From Tsuneonella litorea (GTDB lineage Bacteria > Pseudomonadota > Alphaproteobacteria > Sphingomonadales > Sphingomonadaceae), in NCBI RefSeq assembly GCF_025154015.1, contig NZ_JAOAMV010000002.1:434001-498000 (forward strand): 64,000 nt of DNA, given 5' to 3'. This document shows, in pieces, positions 1-7,844 of this stretch (positions within the stretch are counted from its first letter, which is position 1; each line of letters starts with the position of its first letter). Below the pieces are notes generated by a model. That model did not search any database. It had not been told where the DNA came from and saw nothing but the letters and a program-made list of their open reading frames with translations. Both the position numbers and the translations under genes were made by a program.

Positions 1-603
1 CTTAGACAGGTCGTTGTACCGCGCCTGGGCGGAGGCGACGACGTTGAAGCCCGGGTCGTAGGCCAGCGGATTGCCCGTGTTGAGGTCGACCACCGCTCCG
101 AGAGATCCCTCATCTAGCGAGGCCTCGGCCGTCTTGTGGACGACGATCGAGTTGAACAACTCTGACGCGAAAACGTTGAAATCGAAGCCGCGATCGCGGT
201 TGGCGCTCGCCCCGTCGGTCGAGGTCGCGATTGCCTCCATCCCATTGACGCGGACGCGGGTGAACTGCGCGCCCAGGCCACGAACAGTGATGGCACGCCC
301 CTCGCCCGCATCCTTCTGGATGGAGATGCCCGGGATGCGCTGAAGGGATTCGGCAAGGTTGGTATCGGGGAACTTCGCGATGTCTTCGGCGACGATCACG
401 TCAACCTGCGAAGCGCTGTTCCTTTTCTGGGCGATCGCGGCGTTGAGCGATTCGCGGTATCCCGTGACGACGATGACGTTCTCTTCCGGCGCGGCACCGT
501 CGACGCCTGTTGCATCCTGCGCCCACGCTGACTGCGGAACCAGCGCCGCGCCGCCAAGCAAAAGAGCAACCTTCATTCGCGAAACCGTACGCACGTGAGC
601 CAT
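1..603 (-). CDS. TonB-dependent receptor, N-terminal part (cut by window edge)
   Basis: This is the first 201 residues of an outer-membrane TonB-dependent transporter; the rest lies outside the window. A signal peptide ends near QSAWAQ. It is followed by a TonB-box-like stretch (NVIVVTGYR) and a plug domain with the usual FPDTNLAESLQRIPGI and RGLGAQFTRVRVNGME motifs. The start at 603 has a strong AGGGGAGG ribosome site; a second in-frame ATG at 576 is possible. The gene diverges from the pectate lyase gene, and both flank operators shared with the uronate operon. I therefore infer that it imports oligogalacturonides or a related oligosaccharide. The family is clear; the substrate is inferred from context only. 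Confidence 0.9.
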   Translation of the reverse strand, partial: MAHVRTVSRMKVALLLGGAALVPQSAWAQDATGVDGAAPEENVIVVTGYRESLNAAIAQKRNSASQVDVIVAEDIAKFPDTNLAESLQRIPGISIQKDAGEGRAITVRGLGAQFTRVRVNGMEAIATSTDGASANRDRGFDFNVFASELFNSIVVHKTAEASLDEGSLGAVVDLNTGNPLAYDPGFNVVASAQARYNDLSK

Positions 604-632
604 GCAAACCTCCCCTAGTCAGTATGGGTTGG

Positions 633-646
633 TGACACCGGTTTCC
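633..646 (+). promoter_or_regulatory. LacI-type operator, copy 1
   Basis: The site reads TGACACCGGTTTCC, an imperfect palindrome centred on ACCGGT. It lies 30 bp upstream of the TonB receptor start. The same 14-mer recurs at 7783 and, on the other strand, at 6589, with a one-base variant at 702. Its position is consistent with repression of the receptor by the LacI protein encoded at 6647-7675. Confidence 0.8.
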
Positions 647-701
647 TAAACGGGCCAAAAATTGGCGCCTCAGGCATCATCCGACTCTCCAACCCGATTT
701 T

Positions 702-715
702 GGTAACCGGTGTCA
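702..715 (-). promoter_or_regulatory. LacI-type operator, copy 2
   Basis: On the minus strand this reads TGACACCGGTTACC, one base different from the other three copies. It lies 67 bp upstream of the chosen pectate lyase start, in the same divergent intergenic region as copy 1. Confidence 0.78.
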
Positions 716-782
716 TTTATCATTGCCTCAGTCGGCCCGCTCTGTCAAGTTGATGGCATCAAGCATGGGAGAGAGAGCCGGT

Positions 783-2123
783 ATGCGTGGGGTTCTGACA
801 GGCATCATTCTGATTTTCATGGCATTTGTCGCCGGGGCGGGCAGCCTCAAGGCACAACCTGCAGACCCGACCGACGGCGGCCGGGGGGGCAAGATCATCC
901 GAGTCACGACACTCGCGAAGGATGGCCCGGGGAGCCTCGCCGCCGCATTGGCGACCAAGGGCAAGCGCATAGTGGTGTTCGAGGTCGGCGGCGCGATAGA
1001 CCTTCAACAGTCGACCCTCACGATCGACCAGCCATTCGTCACGATCGCGGGTCAGACTGCGCCCTCTCCCGGGATCACGATCCTGCGCGGGGGCATCGAT
1101 GTGAAGACGCACGACGTGAAGTTGCAGCACCTGCGAATCATCACCGGTGCAGATGGCCAGGCCAAGCGCAGCGGCTGGGAGGCGGACGCCTTTTCGACCG
1201 CTGCCGCGTCCCGCGTGCTGGTCGAGAATTGCACTTTCCTGTGGGCGATCGACGAGAACATGTCGGCGTCCGGCCCGCGCTTCACAGGCGAGACGGTGGC
1301 CGAATGGCGGAAGGGAACGAGCCACGACATCGTCTTCCGCCTGAACCTCGCGGCAGAGGGCCTGGCCGATTCGAGCCATCCCAAGGGCGAGCACTCGAAG
1401 GGCTCGCTCGTCCACGACAACGCGACCGGGATCGTCTTCGATCGCAACATCTGGGCCCACAATGTCGAGCGCAGCCCGCTGGTAAAGGGCGGCGCGCAGG
1501 TTCTGATGATCAACAACCTGATCTACAATCCGCAGCATCGCGCCGTGCACTACAACCTGATGGACCTCGAATGGGCCGGCCACCAACCCGTGACGGGCAA
1601 GATCACCGCTATCGGGAACGTGCTACGCGGGGGTAACGATACCGATCCGGGCCTCCCCTTTCTGATGCTCGGGGGCGTTGGTGACCTCGCCTATTACGGC
1701 AAGGACAATCGCGCGGTGGATCGCCACGGCAACCCCCTGCCGATGTTCGGCCGCTATGGCGAAACCGCGGCCCGCCTGATCGAGGCAGATCGGCCGCTGG
1801 CGAACATCGAGGGCTACGACATCCTGCCCAGCGGGGACGTGGAAACCACCTTGCTCGCGACGGCCGGCGCACGCCCGTGGGACCGCGGCTCCGAGGAGAT
1901 TCGCGTACTGTTCTTCATCGCGGAAGGACGCGGCGAGATTATCGACGACGAAAGCGAGGTAGGCGGATATCCCGCGATCGAGCCCGCCACTGCCCGCTTC
2001 GTGGAGACCGACTGGGACCTGTCCCGGATGACCCCCCGATCGGGCTTGTATCCCGGCCAGAAGACCGGCGCGCAGGAACACCTTTCGCCACGAGACCGCG
2101 CCATGCGCAACCGGGGGAAATGA
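783..2123 (+). CDS. Secreted polysaccharide lyase family 1 (pectate lyase-like)
   Basis: This 446-residue protein cleaves pectate-type polygalacturonate by beta-elimination, giving unsaturated oligogalacturonides. A signal peptide (about residues 1-24, ending SLKA) is followed by the parallel beta-helix. Family signatures are VTTLAKDGPGSL (about 41), VTIAGQTAPSPGITI (about 86) and the conserved RLNLAAEGLADSSH/KGEHSKGSL block. I chose the ATG at 783 because a GGGAGAGAGAG site precedes it and the signal peptide then begins directly; an in-frame ATG at 723 would add 20 residues without a signal-like start. Operators upstream and the intracellular uronate genes nearby support the role. PL1 membership is confident; exact substrate and exo/endo mode are not shown. 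Confidence 0.9.
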   Translation: MRGVLTGIILIFMAFVAGAGSLKAQPADPTDGGRGGKIIRVTTLAKDGPGSLAAALATKGKRIVVFEVGGAIDLQQSTLTIDQPFVTIAGQTAPSPGITILRGGIDVKTHDVKLQHLRIITGADGQAKRSGWEADAFSTAAASRVLVENCTFLWAIDENMSASGPRFTGETVAEWRKGTSHDIVFRLNLAAEGLADSSHPKGEHSKGSLVHDNATGIVFDRNIWAHNVERSPLVKGGAQVLMINNLIYNPQHRAVHYNLMDLEWAGHQPVTGKITAIGNVLRGGNDTDPGLPFLMLGGVGDLAYYGKDNRAVDRHGNPLPMFGRYGETAARLIEADRPLANIEGYDILPSGDVETTLLATAGARPWDRGSEEIRVLFFIAEGRGEIIDDESEVGGYPAIEPATARFVETDWDLSRMTPRSGLYPGQKTGAQEHLSPRDRAMRNRGK

Positions 2124-2124
2124 C

Positions 2125-2520
2125 TTGCTCTGGCCGCTGATCGTTCTGACGCAGGCTCCGCCCATGGTGGTGATCGACGAGATCGACACCGCCGTGCGCG
2201 AAGCCCCGCCCCACGGCGCACTGGGGATGTCGACGGCCTATCGCATGAGCGATGCGGCCCCCCAGCCCCGCACAATGGAGTTCCGCCGCCGCGTGCTCGA
2301 TGTTGGCGCGGCGATCGGTGAACATCCGATTGCCCACGACGAGGTGTATTACGTCACCGCGGGCGCGGGCGTGGTGGTATCAGATGGTGTGGAAGCGGAA
2401 TTGTCCGCGGGGATGGCCGCCTATCTCTACACCGGTGCAATTGTCGGTATCCGGCAGGCGGGAGCCGAGCCCCTTTCGATAATCATCGCCTACCCCGTGA
2501 CGGCCAAACCGGGGACCTGA
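2125..2520 (+). CDS. Cupin-domain protein following the pectate lyase
   Basis: This 131-residue protein has one cupin fold: GEHPIAHDEVYYVTAGAGVV is cupin motif 1, and a glycine-containing turn and strand follow. It starts at a TTG one base after the lyase stop, with GGGGGA upstream, so it is probably translationally coupled to the lyase. An ATG at 2164 would give a shorter protein. Cupins linked to pectin catabolism include KdgF, which helps linearise unsaturated galacturonate. The HxH..Q..H metal ligands of KdgF are not complete here; only two spaced histidines are visible. I would not name it KdgF. The N-terminus is hydrophobic, but export is unclear. Confidence 0.7.
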   Translation: MLWPLIVLTQAPPMVVIDEIDTAVREAPPHGALGMSTAYRMSDAAPQPRTMEFRRRVLDVGAAIGEHPIAHDEVYYVTAGAGVVVSDGVEAELSAGMAAYLYTGAIVGIRQAGAEPLSIIIAYPVTAKPGT

Positions 2521-2531
2521 GGCCGGCGCCG

Positions 2532-4088
2532 CTAGCTGCCAGGCTGAATGTAGGGTGCCCTCGACCAAAGCTCGCGCTGCCATTGGCGCGGATCGGCCTC
2601 GACTGCGATGCGGTCCTCCGCGATCATCAGGGTGGCGCGTTCGGGCAGCCGATAGGGCCGCCAGTCCGGCAGTCCCGGCACCCCATGGCGGGCGAGCCCG
2701 GCAAACGCCCCCATCATCGCGCTGCTGATCTCTCGTGCCCGTTCGCCGGTCCCCGAGAAGCTTCCTTCCGCATCGAGCGTGCCGAACACGTACGGCAGGT
2801 CGTCGGTGTGCGCCGCGCCCCGGTCGGGATCGACGGGGCTTGGCCGGTCGAGCTGGTAAACCCATGTCTTCACGGCGCCTACCTTCGCCCGCTCGTCCGC
2901 CTCGATCAGTTGTCCCGGCCAGCTTCGCCCGTCGGTCGAAGCCGCGTAGAACACCTCCTGGGCGGTCCAGCTGGGAAAGCGCGCCCGGTACTGGTCGACC
3001 ACCCACTGGGGGCTCAGGTCGATGCGGATCTGCGGACCGAGCCGGTCGGCGATGTTCGACCAGTCGAGTCCCTTCACGACCGGACCCGTCGGACTGATGA
3101 ACGCGCGAGTCTCGTCGGTCGTGTTGCCCAGTATCATCGGTATGTGACGCGACTGCGGAGCAGCGTCGGGCCAGAACGGATGACGTCGGAGGTTCGTCAT
3201 GTCGAGCGTGGGTCCGAAGTAGATCCCGCCGCCGAGCACCGGATCGCGCGCCTCAAGCCCGTCGAGGAGGCGTTCGGCGGGCAGCGCAAGCAGGCTCTCC
3301 ACATCGCCGTCCGCAAGACCGATGTGCTCCATGAACGCCTGCGTTCGTTTCCACGCGTGGCCGGGGCCCTGCGCAGTCACCTGCTGCCCGCTCATCGTCG
3401 CGGCAGAGGCAAACAGGCCCTCGGCAGCGGGCATTGCCATGAGGGTAGCGATCTTCGCCCCTCCGCCCGACTGGCCGAAGACCATCACCCGCGCCGAATC
3501 GCCGCCGAACGCCCCGATGTGATCGCGGATCCATTCGAGCGCACAGACGAGGTCGAGCTGGCCCAGGTTGCCGCTGTCGCGGAAGCGTTCACCGAATGGA
3601 GCAAGCCATCCGTAGCCGAAAACGTTGAGGCGGTGGTTGACCGTCACCACCACGACATCTTCCCGCGCAGCCAGGTGGGGGCCGTGCGTCACCGGATCGG
3701 TGACCGAGCCCCAGTTGTATGCCCCGCCGTGAAAGTAGACCATCACCGGCCGCGCAGCAGCCGGATGGGCTTCGGGCGTCCAGATGTTGAGGAAAAGGCA
3801 GTCCTCGCTGACGCCAGGCGTGATGGGCCGCACTTGCGGGGCGAGCGGACCGAACCGATCCGCCCGCGTGCTGATTGTCGGCAGCGGCTCGCGCACGGGT
3901 GGAGCGAAGCGAGCGGCGCGAGCATATCGGATGCCTAGGAACGCGGGCGTACCCCGGTCGACGATGCCGAGCCAGGACAGCGCGCGCGGTTCGCGGGTCC
4001 GAGCTGCGAGCGGAACCGAGAGCGCCAGGCCCGCGCTGGCGGTTCCGGTCAGAAGCGAACGGCGGGAAATACGGTCAGCGGCTGACAT
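2532..4088 (-). CDS. Tat-exported type-B carboxylesterase
   Basis: This 518-residue alpha/beta-hydrolase belongs to the carboxylesterase type B family. The N-terminus has a twin-arginine motif (SRRSLL, residues 8-13) and a hydrophobic stretch, indicating Tat export. The oxyanion loop HGGA is at about 120. The nucleophile elbow is GQSGGG with Ser207, where the family usually has GESAGG. The acid is probably in NTTDE (about 326), and the histidine is His427 in AAHTDD. Its ATG overlaps the 3' end of kdgK by 14 bp, so it is the last gene of the uronate operon. I infer that it removes acetyl or methyl esters from pectin-derived sugars, but the substrate is unproven. Confidence 0.85.
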   Translation of the reverse strand: MSAADRISRRSLLTGTASAGLALSVPLAARTREPRALSWLGIVDRGTPAFLGIRYARAARFAPPVREPLPTISTRADRFGPLAPQVRPITPGVSEDCLFLNIWTPEAHPAAARPVMVYFHGGAYNWGSVTDPVTHGPHLAAREDVVVVTVNHRLNVFGYGWLAPFGERFRDSGNLGQLDLVCALEWIRDHIGAFGGDSARVMVFGQSGGGAKIATLMAMPAAEGLFASAATMSGQQVTAQGPGHAWKRTQAFMEHIGLADGDVESLLALPAERLLDGLEARDPVLGGGIYFGPTLDMTNLRRHPFWPDAAPQSRHIPMILGNTTDETRAFISPTGPVVKGLDWSNIADRLGPQIRIDLSPQWVVDQYRARFPSWTAQEVFYAASTDGRSWPGQLIEADERAKVGAVKTWVYQLDRPSPVDPDRGAAHTDDLPYVFGTLDAEGSFSGTGERAREISSAMMGAFAGLARHGVPGLPDWRPYRLPERATLMIAEDRIAVEADPRQWQRELWSRAPYIQPGS

Positions 4089-5100
4089 CGGATCCGGCCG
4101 GATCGAACGCCTCGAGCTCGCCGCGCGTCACGCAGATCGAATCGCCGGCGATGCCGTGCTTCATTACCGCCAGCGCCAGCCCGGTCTTCGCCATGCTCTC
4201 CGCGCCACCTCCTTCGATCCAGCGCGAGAGCACCCCCGCTGCGAAGGCGTCTCCGGTCCCGATGCGATCCACCACCCGGTCGATGCGAACCTCTTGCGTT
4301 TGCCATTGCTCGTTACGCAGGTCGACGCGGCCCGCCAGCCGCTGGGCGGTCGCGCTTTCGACATGACGCGCGGTTGAGGCGATCAGTTGCAGCCGCGGGA
4401 ACGCCGCGAAGGCTGCCTCCGCCGCCTCGCGCCGCCGATCGGGGCCGTCACCGGAGAACGTCTTGCCGAGCAGCAGCGAAATGTCGCGATGATTGCCGAC
4501 GAGGACGGTCGCTTCACCCACCAGGCGCAAGAGGATCTCGCGCGGATTGCTGTCCCACGCGTCCCACAGGTTGGCCCGGTAGTTGCCGTCAAAGCACACC
4601 GGCACTCCAGCGTGCCGGGCGGCAGCGATGGCCGCGAGGGCCAGCTCGGATCCCGAGGGGCCCAGCGCCGGCGTGATGCCCGACACGTGCAGCAGGCCGG
4701 CCCCTTCGAGCGCAGGGGCAAAATCGATGTCGGAAGCGTTTGTGGCGGCGAAGGCGCTTCCCGCGCGGTCATAGGTAACCCGCCCGCCGATCGGGCCTGA
4801 CGGCTGTTCGAAGAAGTAAAGGCCAAGTCGCCCCTCTCCCTTGCGGATGAACCGGGTATCGACGCCTGCTTCTCCAAGCGCCGCGATCGCCCTTCGTCCG
4901 AGGGGATTGTCAGGCACCACCGTGAGCATTCGGGCGGAACACCCCAGTCCAGCGAGCGCGACGGCGACATTCGCTTCCGCTCCGCCAACGGCAAGGTTGA
5001 GCGCGCCGGATCTGACCAGCGGAACGCCTGGTGGCGGCGAAAGACGCATCAGCATCTCGCCGAAGCAGACAACCGGACCCGGCAACTTCGCCGCGCTCAT
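4075..5100 (-). CDS. kdgK: 2-dehydro-3-deoxygluconokinase (KDG kinase)
   Basis: This 341-residue PfkB-family kinase phosphorylates 2-keto-3-deoxygluconate to KDPG, the last step before aldol cleavage. The N-terminal GEM and AVGGAEANVAVALA motifs are typical of KDG kinases. The C-terminal GTGDAFAAG motif places the catalytic base at about Asp284. The start ATG at 5100 overlaps the stop of the upstream dehydrogenase (ATGA), which fixes the start and implies translational coupling. A longer reading frame runs upstream but is only the shadow of the neighbouring gene. No KDPG aldolase gene is present in the window. Confidence 0.93.
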   Translation of the reverse strand: MSAAKLPGPVVCFGEMLMRLSPPPGVPLVRSGALNLAVGGAEANVAVALAGLGCSARMLTVVPDNPLGRRAIAALGEAGVDTRFIRKGEGRLGLYFFEQPSGPIGGRVTYDRAGSAFAATNASDIDFAPALEGAGLLHVSGITPALGPSGSELALAAIAAARHAGVPVCFDGNYRANLWDAWDSNPREILLRLVGEATVLVGNHRDISLLLGKTFSGDGPDRRREAAEAAFAAFPRLQLIASTARHVESATAQRLAGRVDLRNEQWQTQEVRIDRVVDRIGTGDAFAAGVLSRWIEGGGAESMAKTGLALAVMKHGIAGDSICVTRGELEAFDPAGSDVSR

Positions 5101-5867
5101 CGCGCAAGCCATCCGCCGTCGACAGCCAGGATGTGACCCTGGACGTAATCGGCCGCTCGGCTGGCGAGAAACACCGCGGCACCGCCGATGTCCGCCGGGT
5201 CGCCCCAACGGCCTTCGGGGATGCGCTCCATGATCTGGCGATTGCGATTCTCGTCGGCCTGCAAGGCAGCCGTATTGTTGGTCGCGATGTAGCCCGGCGC
5301 AATGGCATTCACATTGATGCCCTTCGCTGCCCATTCATTGGCGAGGAGCTTGGTCAGGCCGCCGACGCCGCTTTTCGATGCGGTGTAGCTTGGCACGCGG
5401 ATGCCGCCTTGGAAGGTGAGCATCGATGCAATGTTGACGATCTTGCCGCGCTCGCCCGACTGGCTGGCCCAGCCGACCATGTGGCGTCCGACCGCCTGCG
5501 TGAGGAAGAACAGGACCTTGAGGTTCGTGTCGACGACCGCGTCCCAGTCCTCCTCCGAGAAATCGAGCGCGTCCGCGCGCCGGATGATTCCGGCGTTGTT
5601 GACGAGAATGTCGATTCGCCCGAGCGCGTCGATCGCCTGCGCGACCACGTCTCCCGTGGGAGCAATTGAGGACAGGTCAGCGCGTATCTGGATGGCCTTG
5701 CGGCCCTCGCGTTCGATCAGCGACTGGGTATCGCTCGCGGTACTGCGACCGACCAGAGCGACATCGGCGCCGGCCCGCGCGAGCGCAACCGCGATACCTT
5801 GCCCAATTCCGGTGTTCGCGCCGGTCACCACCGCCTTGCGCCCGCTCAGGTCGAATGGATTGCCCAC
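5097..5867 (-). CDS. kduD: KduD/DhuD-type SDR, 2-dehydro-3-deoxy-D-gluconate 5-dehydrogenase
   Basis: This 256-residue short-chain dehydrogenase reduces 2,5-diketo-3-deoxygluconate to 2-keto-3-deoxygluconate. It shows the TGANTGIG cofactor motif (15-22), NNAG (about 90) and the Ser148/Tyr161/Lys165 catalytic set in YTASK. The ending YVQGHILAVDGGWLAR is typical of KduD. I chose the GTG at 5867 because a GGAGG site lies 8 nt upstream and the protein then starts at the usual NPFDLSGRKAVVTG. It is the second gene of the isomerase-dehydrogenase-kinase-esterase operon, 26 nt after the isomerase stop. Streptococcal DhuD is an SDR acting in the same step, so the name could be either. Confidence 0.9.
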   Translation of the reverse strand: MGNPFDLSGRKAVVTGANTGIGQGIAVALARAGADVALVGRSTASDTQSLIEREGRKAIQIRADLSSIAPTGDVVAQAIDALGRIDILVNNAGIIRRADALDFSEEDWDAVVDTNLKVLFFLTQAVGRHMVGWASQSGERGKIVNIASMLTFQGGIRVPSYTASKSGVGGLTKLLANEWAAKGINVNAIAPGYIATNNTAALQADENRNRQIMERIPEGRWGDPADIGGAAVFLASRAADYVQGHILAVDGGWLAR

Positions 5868-5893
5868 CGTGCCGGCCTCCCTTCGCGATCCGC

Positions 5894-6526
5894 TCACAGC
5901 GAACGCAGGTAGTCGCTGATAGCCGCGTCCTGCGCGTTGGCATAGAAAAGCTCGGCGAACTTCTCTCCCGCGATTGCCGACCGCAGCAGGTCCTGGTCTA
6001 CGTTCTTGAGAACCGTGAGCATATCGTGGCAGGCGGCCGCCTTGAAATCCTTGAGGATGCCGCGGTTCGTGCGCATGATCTCGGCACGCTCCTTGGGGTA
6101 GCCCGCGCCGCCTTCGTTCTCGAAGATCTTGCGATAGCAGTCCTGCAGGTTGAGCTCGGCCGCCCAACCGAAGCCCTTGGCATAGGGCATCGACATGCAG
6201 TTGCCGTCGTTGATCTGGCTGAAAAGGAAAGCATCGGTAGGATCGATGACGAGGCCGCAGAACACGCCGGGCATCGAATTGCACGCGAGCATGGAACCCA
6301 TGCCGGTGCCGCAACCGGTCACCACGAAATCGGCCGCGCCGGAGTTGAGCAGGATGCCGGCAAGCAGGCCGTTCATCACATAGGTGAGCTGCGCGCCGTC
6401 CTCGGCGGTATACATGCCGTAATGATGAACCTCGTGCCCGAGAGGCTCGGCCACCGCGGTGAGTGCGTCGTGTATGATGCCGCTCTTCGCAGCCTGGCTG
6501 TTCTCTATGACGAGTGCGATCTTCAT
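5894..6526 (-). CDS. RpiB/LacAB-family sugar isomerase, probable DhuI-type 4-deoxy-5-hexulose uronate isomerase
   Basis: This 210-residue protein belongs to the RpiB/LacA/LacB isomerase family (ENSQAAKSGI at the N-terminus, VVTGCGTGMGSMLACN in the middle). RpiB proteins are usually about 150 residues; this longer form is the type found in uronate clusters. It is the first gene of the operon with KduD and KdgK, and no KduI homologue is present. It therefore probably isomerises 4-deoxy-L-threo-5-hexosulose uronate, as does streptococcal DhuI, an RpiB-family enzyme. The ATG at 6526 follows an AGAGAGG site. An operator lies 63 bp upstream. The family is clear; the specific reaction is inferred from context. 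Confidence 0.8.
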   Translation of the reverse strand: MKIALVIENSQAAKSGIIHDALTAVAEPLGHEVHHYGMYTAEDGAQLTYVMNGLLAGILLNSGAADFVVTGCGTGMGSMLACNSMPGVFCGLVIDPTDAFLFSQINDGNCMSMPYAKGFGWAAELNLQDCYRKIFENEGGAGYPKERAEIMRTNRGILKDFKAAACHDMLTVLKNVDQDLLRSAIAGEKFAELFYANAQDAAISDYLRSL

Positions 6527-6588
6527 GGTGCCTCTCTTCGGCTCGGCGAGCCCTTCGTTGGATTGGTTTCCGGGCACGAGCGCCCTTA

Positions 6589-6602
6589 GGAAACCGGTGT
6601 CA
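6589..6602 (-). promoter_or_regulatory. LacI-type operator, copy 3
   Basis: On the minus strand this reads TGACACCGGTTTCC. It lies between the regulator gene (stop at 6647) and the isomerase start (6526), so it is placed to control the whole isomerase-kduD-kdgK-esterase operon. Confidence 0.8.
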
Positions 6603-6646
6603 TAAGTCGTTCTGCGGCAAAGTCCGGAAAAATTCAACCTCCCTGT

Positions 6647-7675
6647 TCAGCTTCTGCCGGACGACGGCGGCGCGACCGACAGCCGTTTGACCAGTCGGGC
6701 GGGGAACCGGGAGTCCTGCGCCGCCTCGTCGGCCGGGGCGACCAGCTTGAGTGCAGCCGCCTTGCCCATCTCGCGGATGGGCCATCCGACCGTGGTCATT
6801 GGCGGCCAGATATGCGCGGCGATCGGCGAATCGTCGAAACCGATGATCGACAGATCGCCCGGCACCTCGATGCCGCGTTGACGAGCAGCATGCAGCGCGC
6901 CGGCGGCCATCTCGTCGTTGCTGCAGAAGATAGCGGTCGGCCGTCCCGGACGGTCGAGCAACCGACCCGCCGCAGTCAGCCCCGAATCGAAGCGGTAGGT
7001 ACCTTGCCCGATGGCCTCGGGCGGAATGGAGAGCCCGTGCTTTTTCATCGCCGCCATGAACCCTTCGGCCCGCTCGAATGCGGAACGGAAGCCGTCGGGG
7101 CCCTTGATGATACCGATCCGACGGTGACCCGATCCGACCAGATAATCCACCGCGTTCTCGACGACTTCGCGGTCGTTGGAGGCGACCACGTGCTCCTCGT
7201 CATCCAGCATTGCCGAGCCCATGCGCACGTACCCGCACCCCATTTCGCGGCACAGTGCGGCGAGATCATCGTTTTCCGAGATCGGCGGCAGGATCAGCAC
7301 ACCGTAGAGGCGCTGCTGCTCGAGGAAGTGGCGGATGTCTTCGAGCATGTGCGGGGAATGACGATCCACCGGCCGCACGACCAAGGCGAACTCGGTCGCC
7401 TTGATGGCGTCGAGCACGCCCTCCTGGAAATTCAGCACGGTCTGCGCGTTGGGATTGTCGTGCAGCAGGCCGAGCAGGAAGTTCCGCCGCAGCGCCAGTG
7501 CCCGCGCCTGAGGATTGGGTACATAGCCCAGATCCGCGATGACCGCCTCGATCTTCTCGCGCGTGTCCTTCTTGATCAGCGCCGACCGGTTGATGACCCG
7601 GCTGACGGTCTTTTTCGACACGCCGGCCGCGCGGGCCACGTCGTTGATCGTTGGTGTTTTGGTCGACTTGGCCAT
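6647..7675 (-). CDS. LacI-family transcriptional regulator of the uronate locus
   Basis: This 342-residue protein has an N-terminal LacI helix-turn-helix (TINDVARAAGVSKKTVSRVIN, about residues 9-29) and a periplasmic-binding-protein-like sensor domain ending with the usual IIGFDDSPIAAHIWPPMTTV block. Four ACCGGT-centred operators surround it. I chose the ATG at 7675. A longer in-frame ATG at 7807 is rejected because translation would begin upstream of the operator and promoter of the divergent gene and add a non-conserved tail. By analogy with uronate regulators, the effector is probably an intermediate such as KDG, and binding probably relieves repression; this is inference. Confidence 0.92.
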   Translation of the reverse strand: MAKSTKTPTINDVARAAGVSKKTVSRVINRSALIKKDTREKIEAVIADLGYVPNPQARALALRRNFLLGLLHDNPNAQTVLNFQEGVLDAIKATEFALVVRPVDRHSPHMLEDIRHFLEQQRLYGVLILPPISENDDLAALCREMGCGYVRMGSAMLDDEEHVVASNDREVVENAVDYLVGSGHRRIGIIKGPDGFRSAFERAEGFMAAMKKHGLSIPPEAIGQGTYRFDSGLTAAGRLLDRPGRPTAIFCSNDEMAAGALHAARQRGIEVPGDLSIIGFDDSPIAAHIWPPMTTVGWPIREMGKAAALKLVAPADEAAQDSRFPARLVKRLSVAPPSSGRS

Positions 7676-7781
7676 GACGATACCTAGCACTGCTGGCAGG
7701 AATGCCGGCATCCTGCAATCTGCCTTTCCGCGAAATCCCGGAGCGATCAGCCCGCCCGGCATCATTCGCGGAATTTCCTTT

Positions 7782-7810
7782 TTGACACCGGTTTCCTTTT
7801 TCGTCAAAAT
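7782..7810 (+). promoter_or_regulatory. Promoter of the hydratase gene overlapping an operator
   Basis: A TTGACA -35 box (7782-7787) is separated by 17 bp from CAAAAT (7805-7810). The -35 box overlaps the operator at 7783-7796, an arrangement expected for direct repression. Confidence 0.6.
7783..7796 (+). promoter_or_regulatory. LacI-type operator, copy 4
   Basis: The site reads TGACACCGGTTTCC, identical to copies 1 and 3. It lies between the divergent lacI-type gene and the hydratase-like gene, so it may serve both autoregulation and control of the hydratase. Confidence 0.8.
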
Positions 7811-7844
7811 TGCCTTTCCAGCAAGCAGATGGGGATGGACCAGA

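Noticed and set aside
7676-7807. N-terminal extension of the LacI regulator to an ATG at 7807
   Set aside because: It would place coding sequence over the operator and promoter of the divergent gene and put 44 unrelated residues before the helix-turn-helix.
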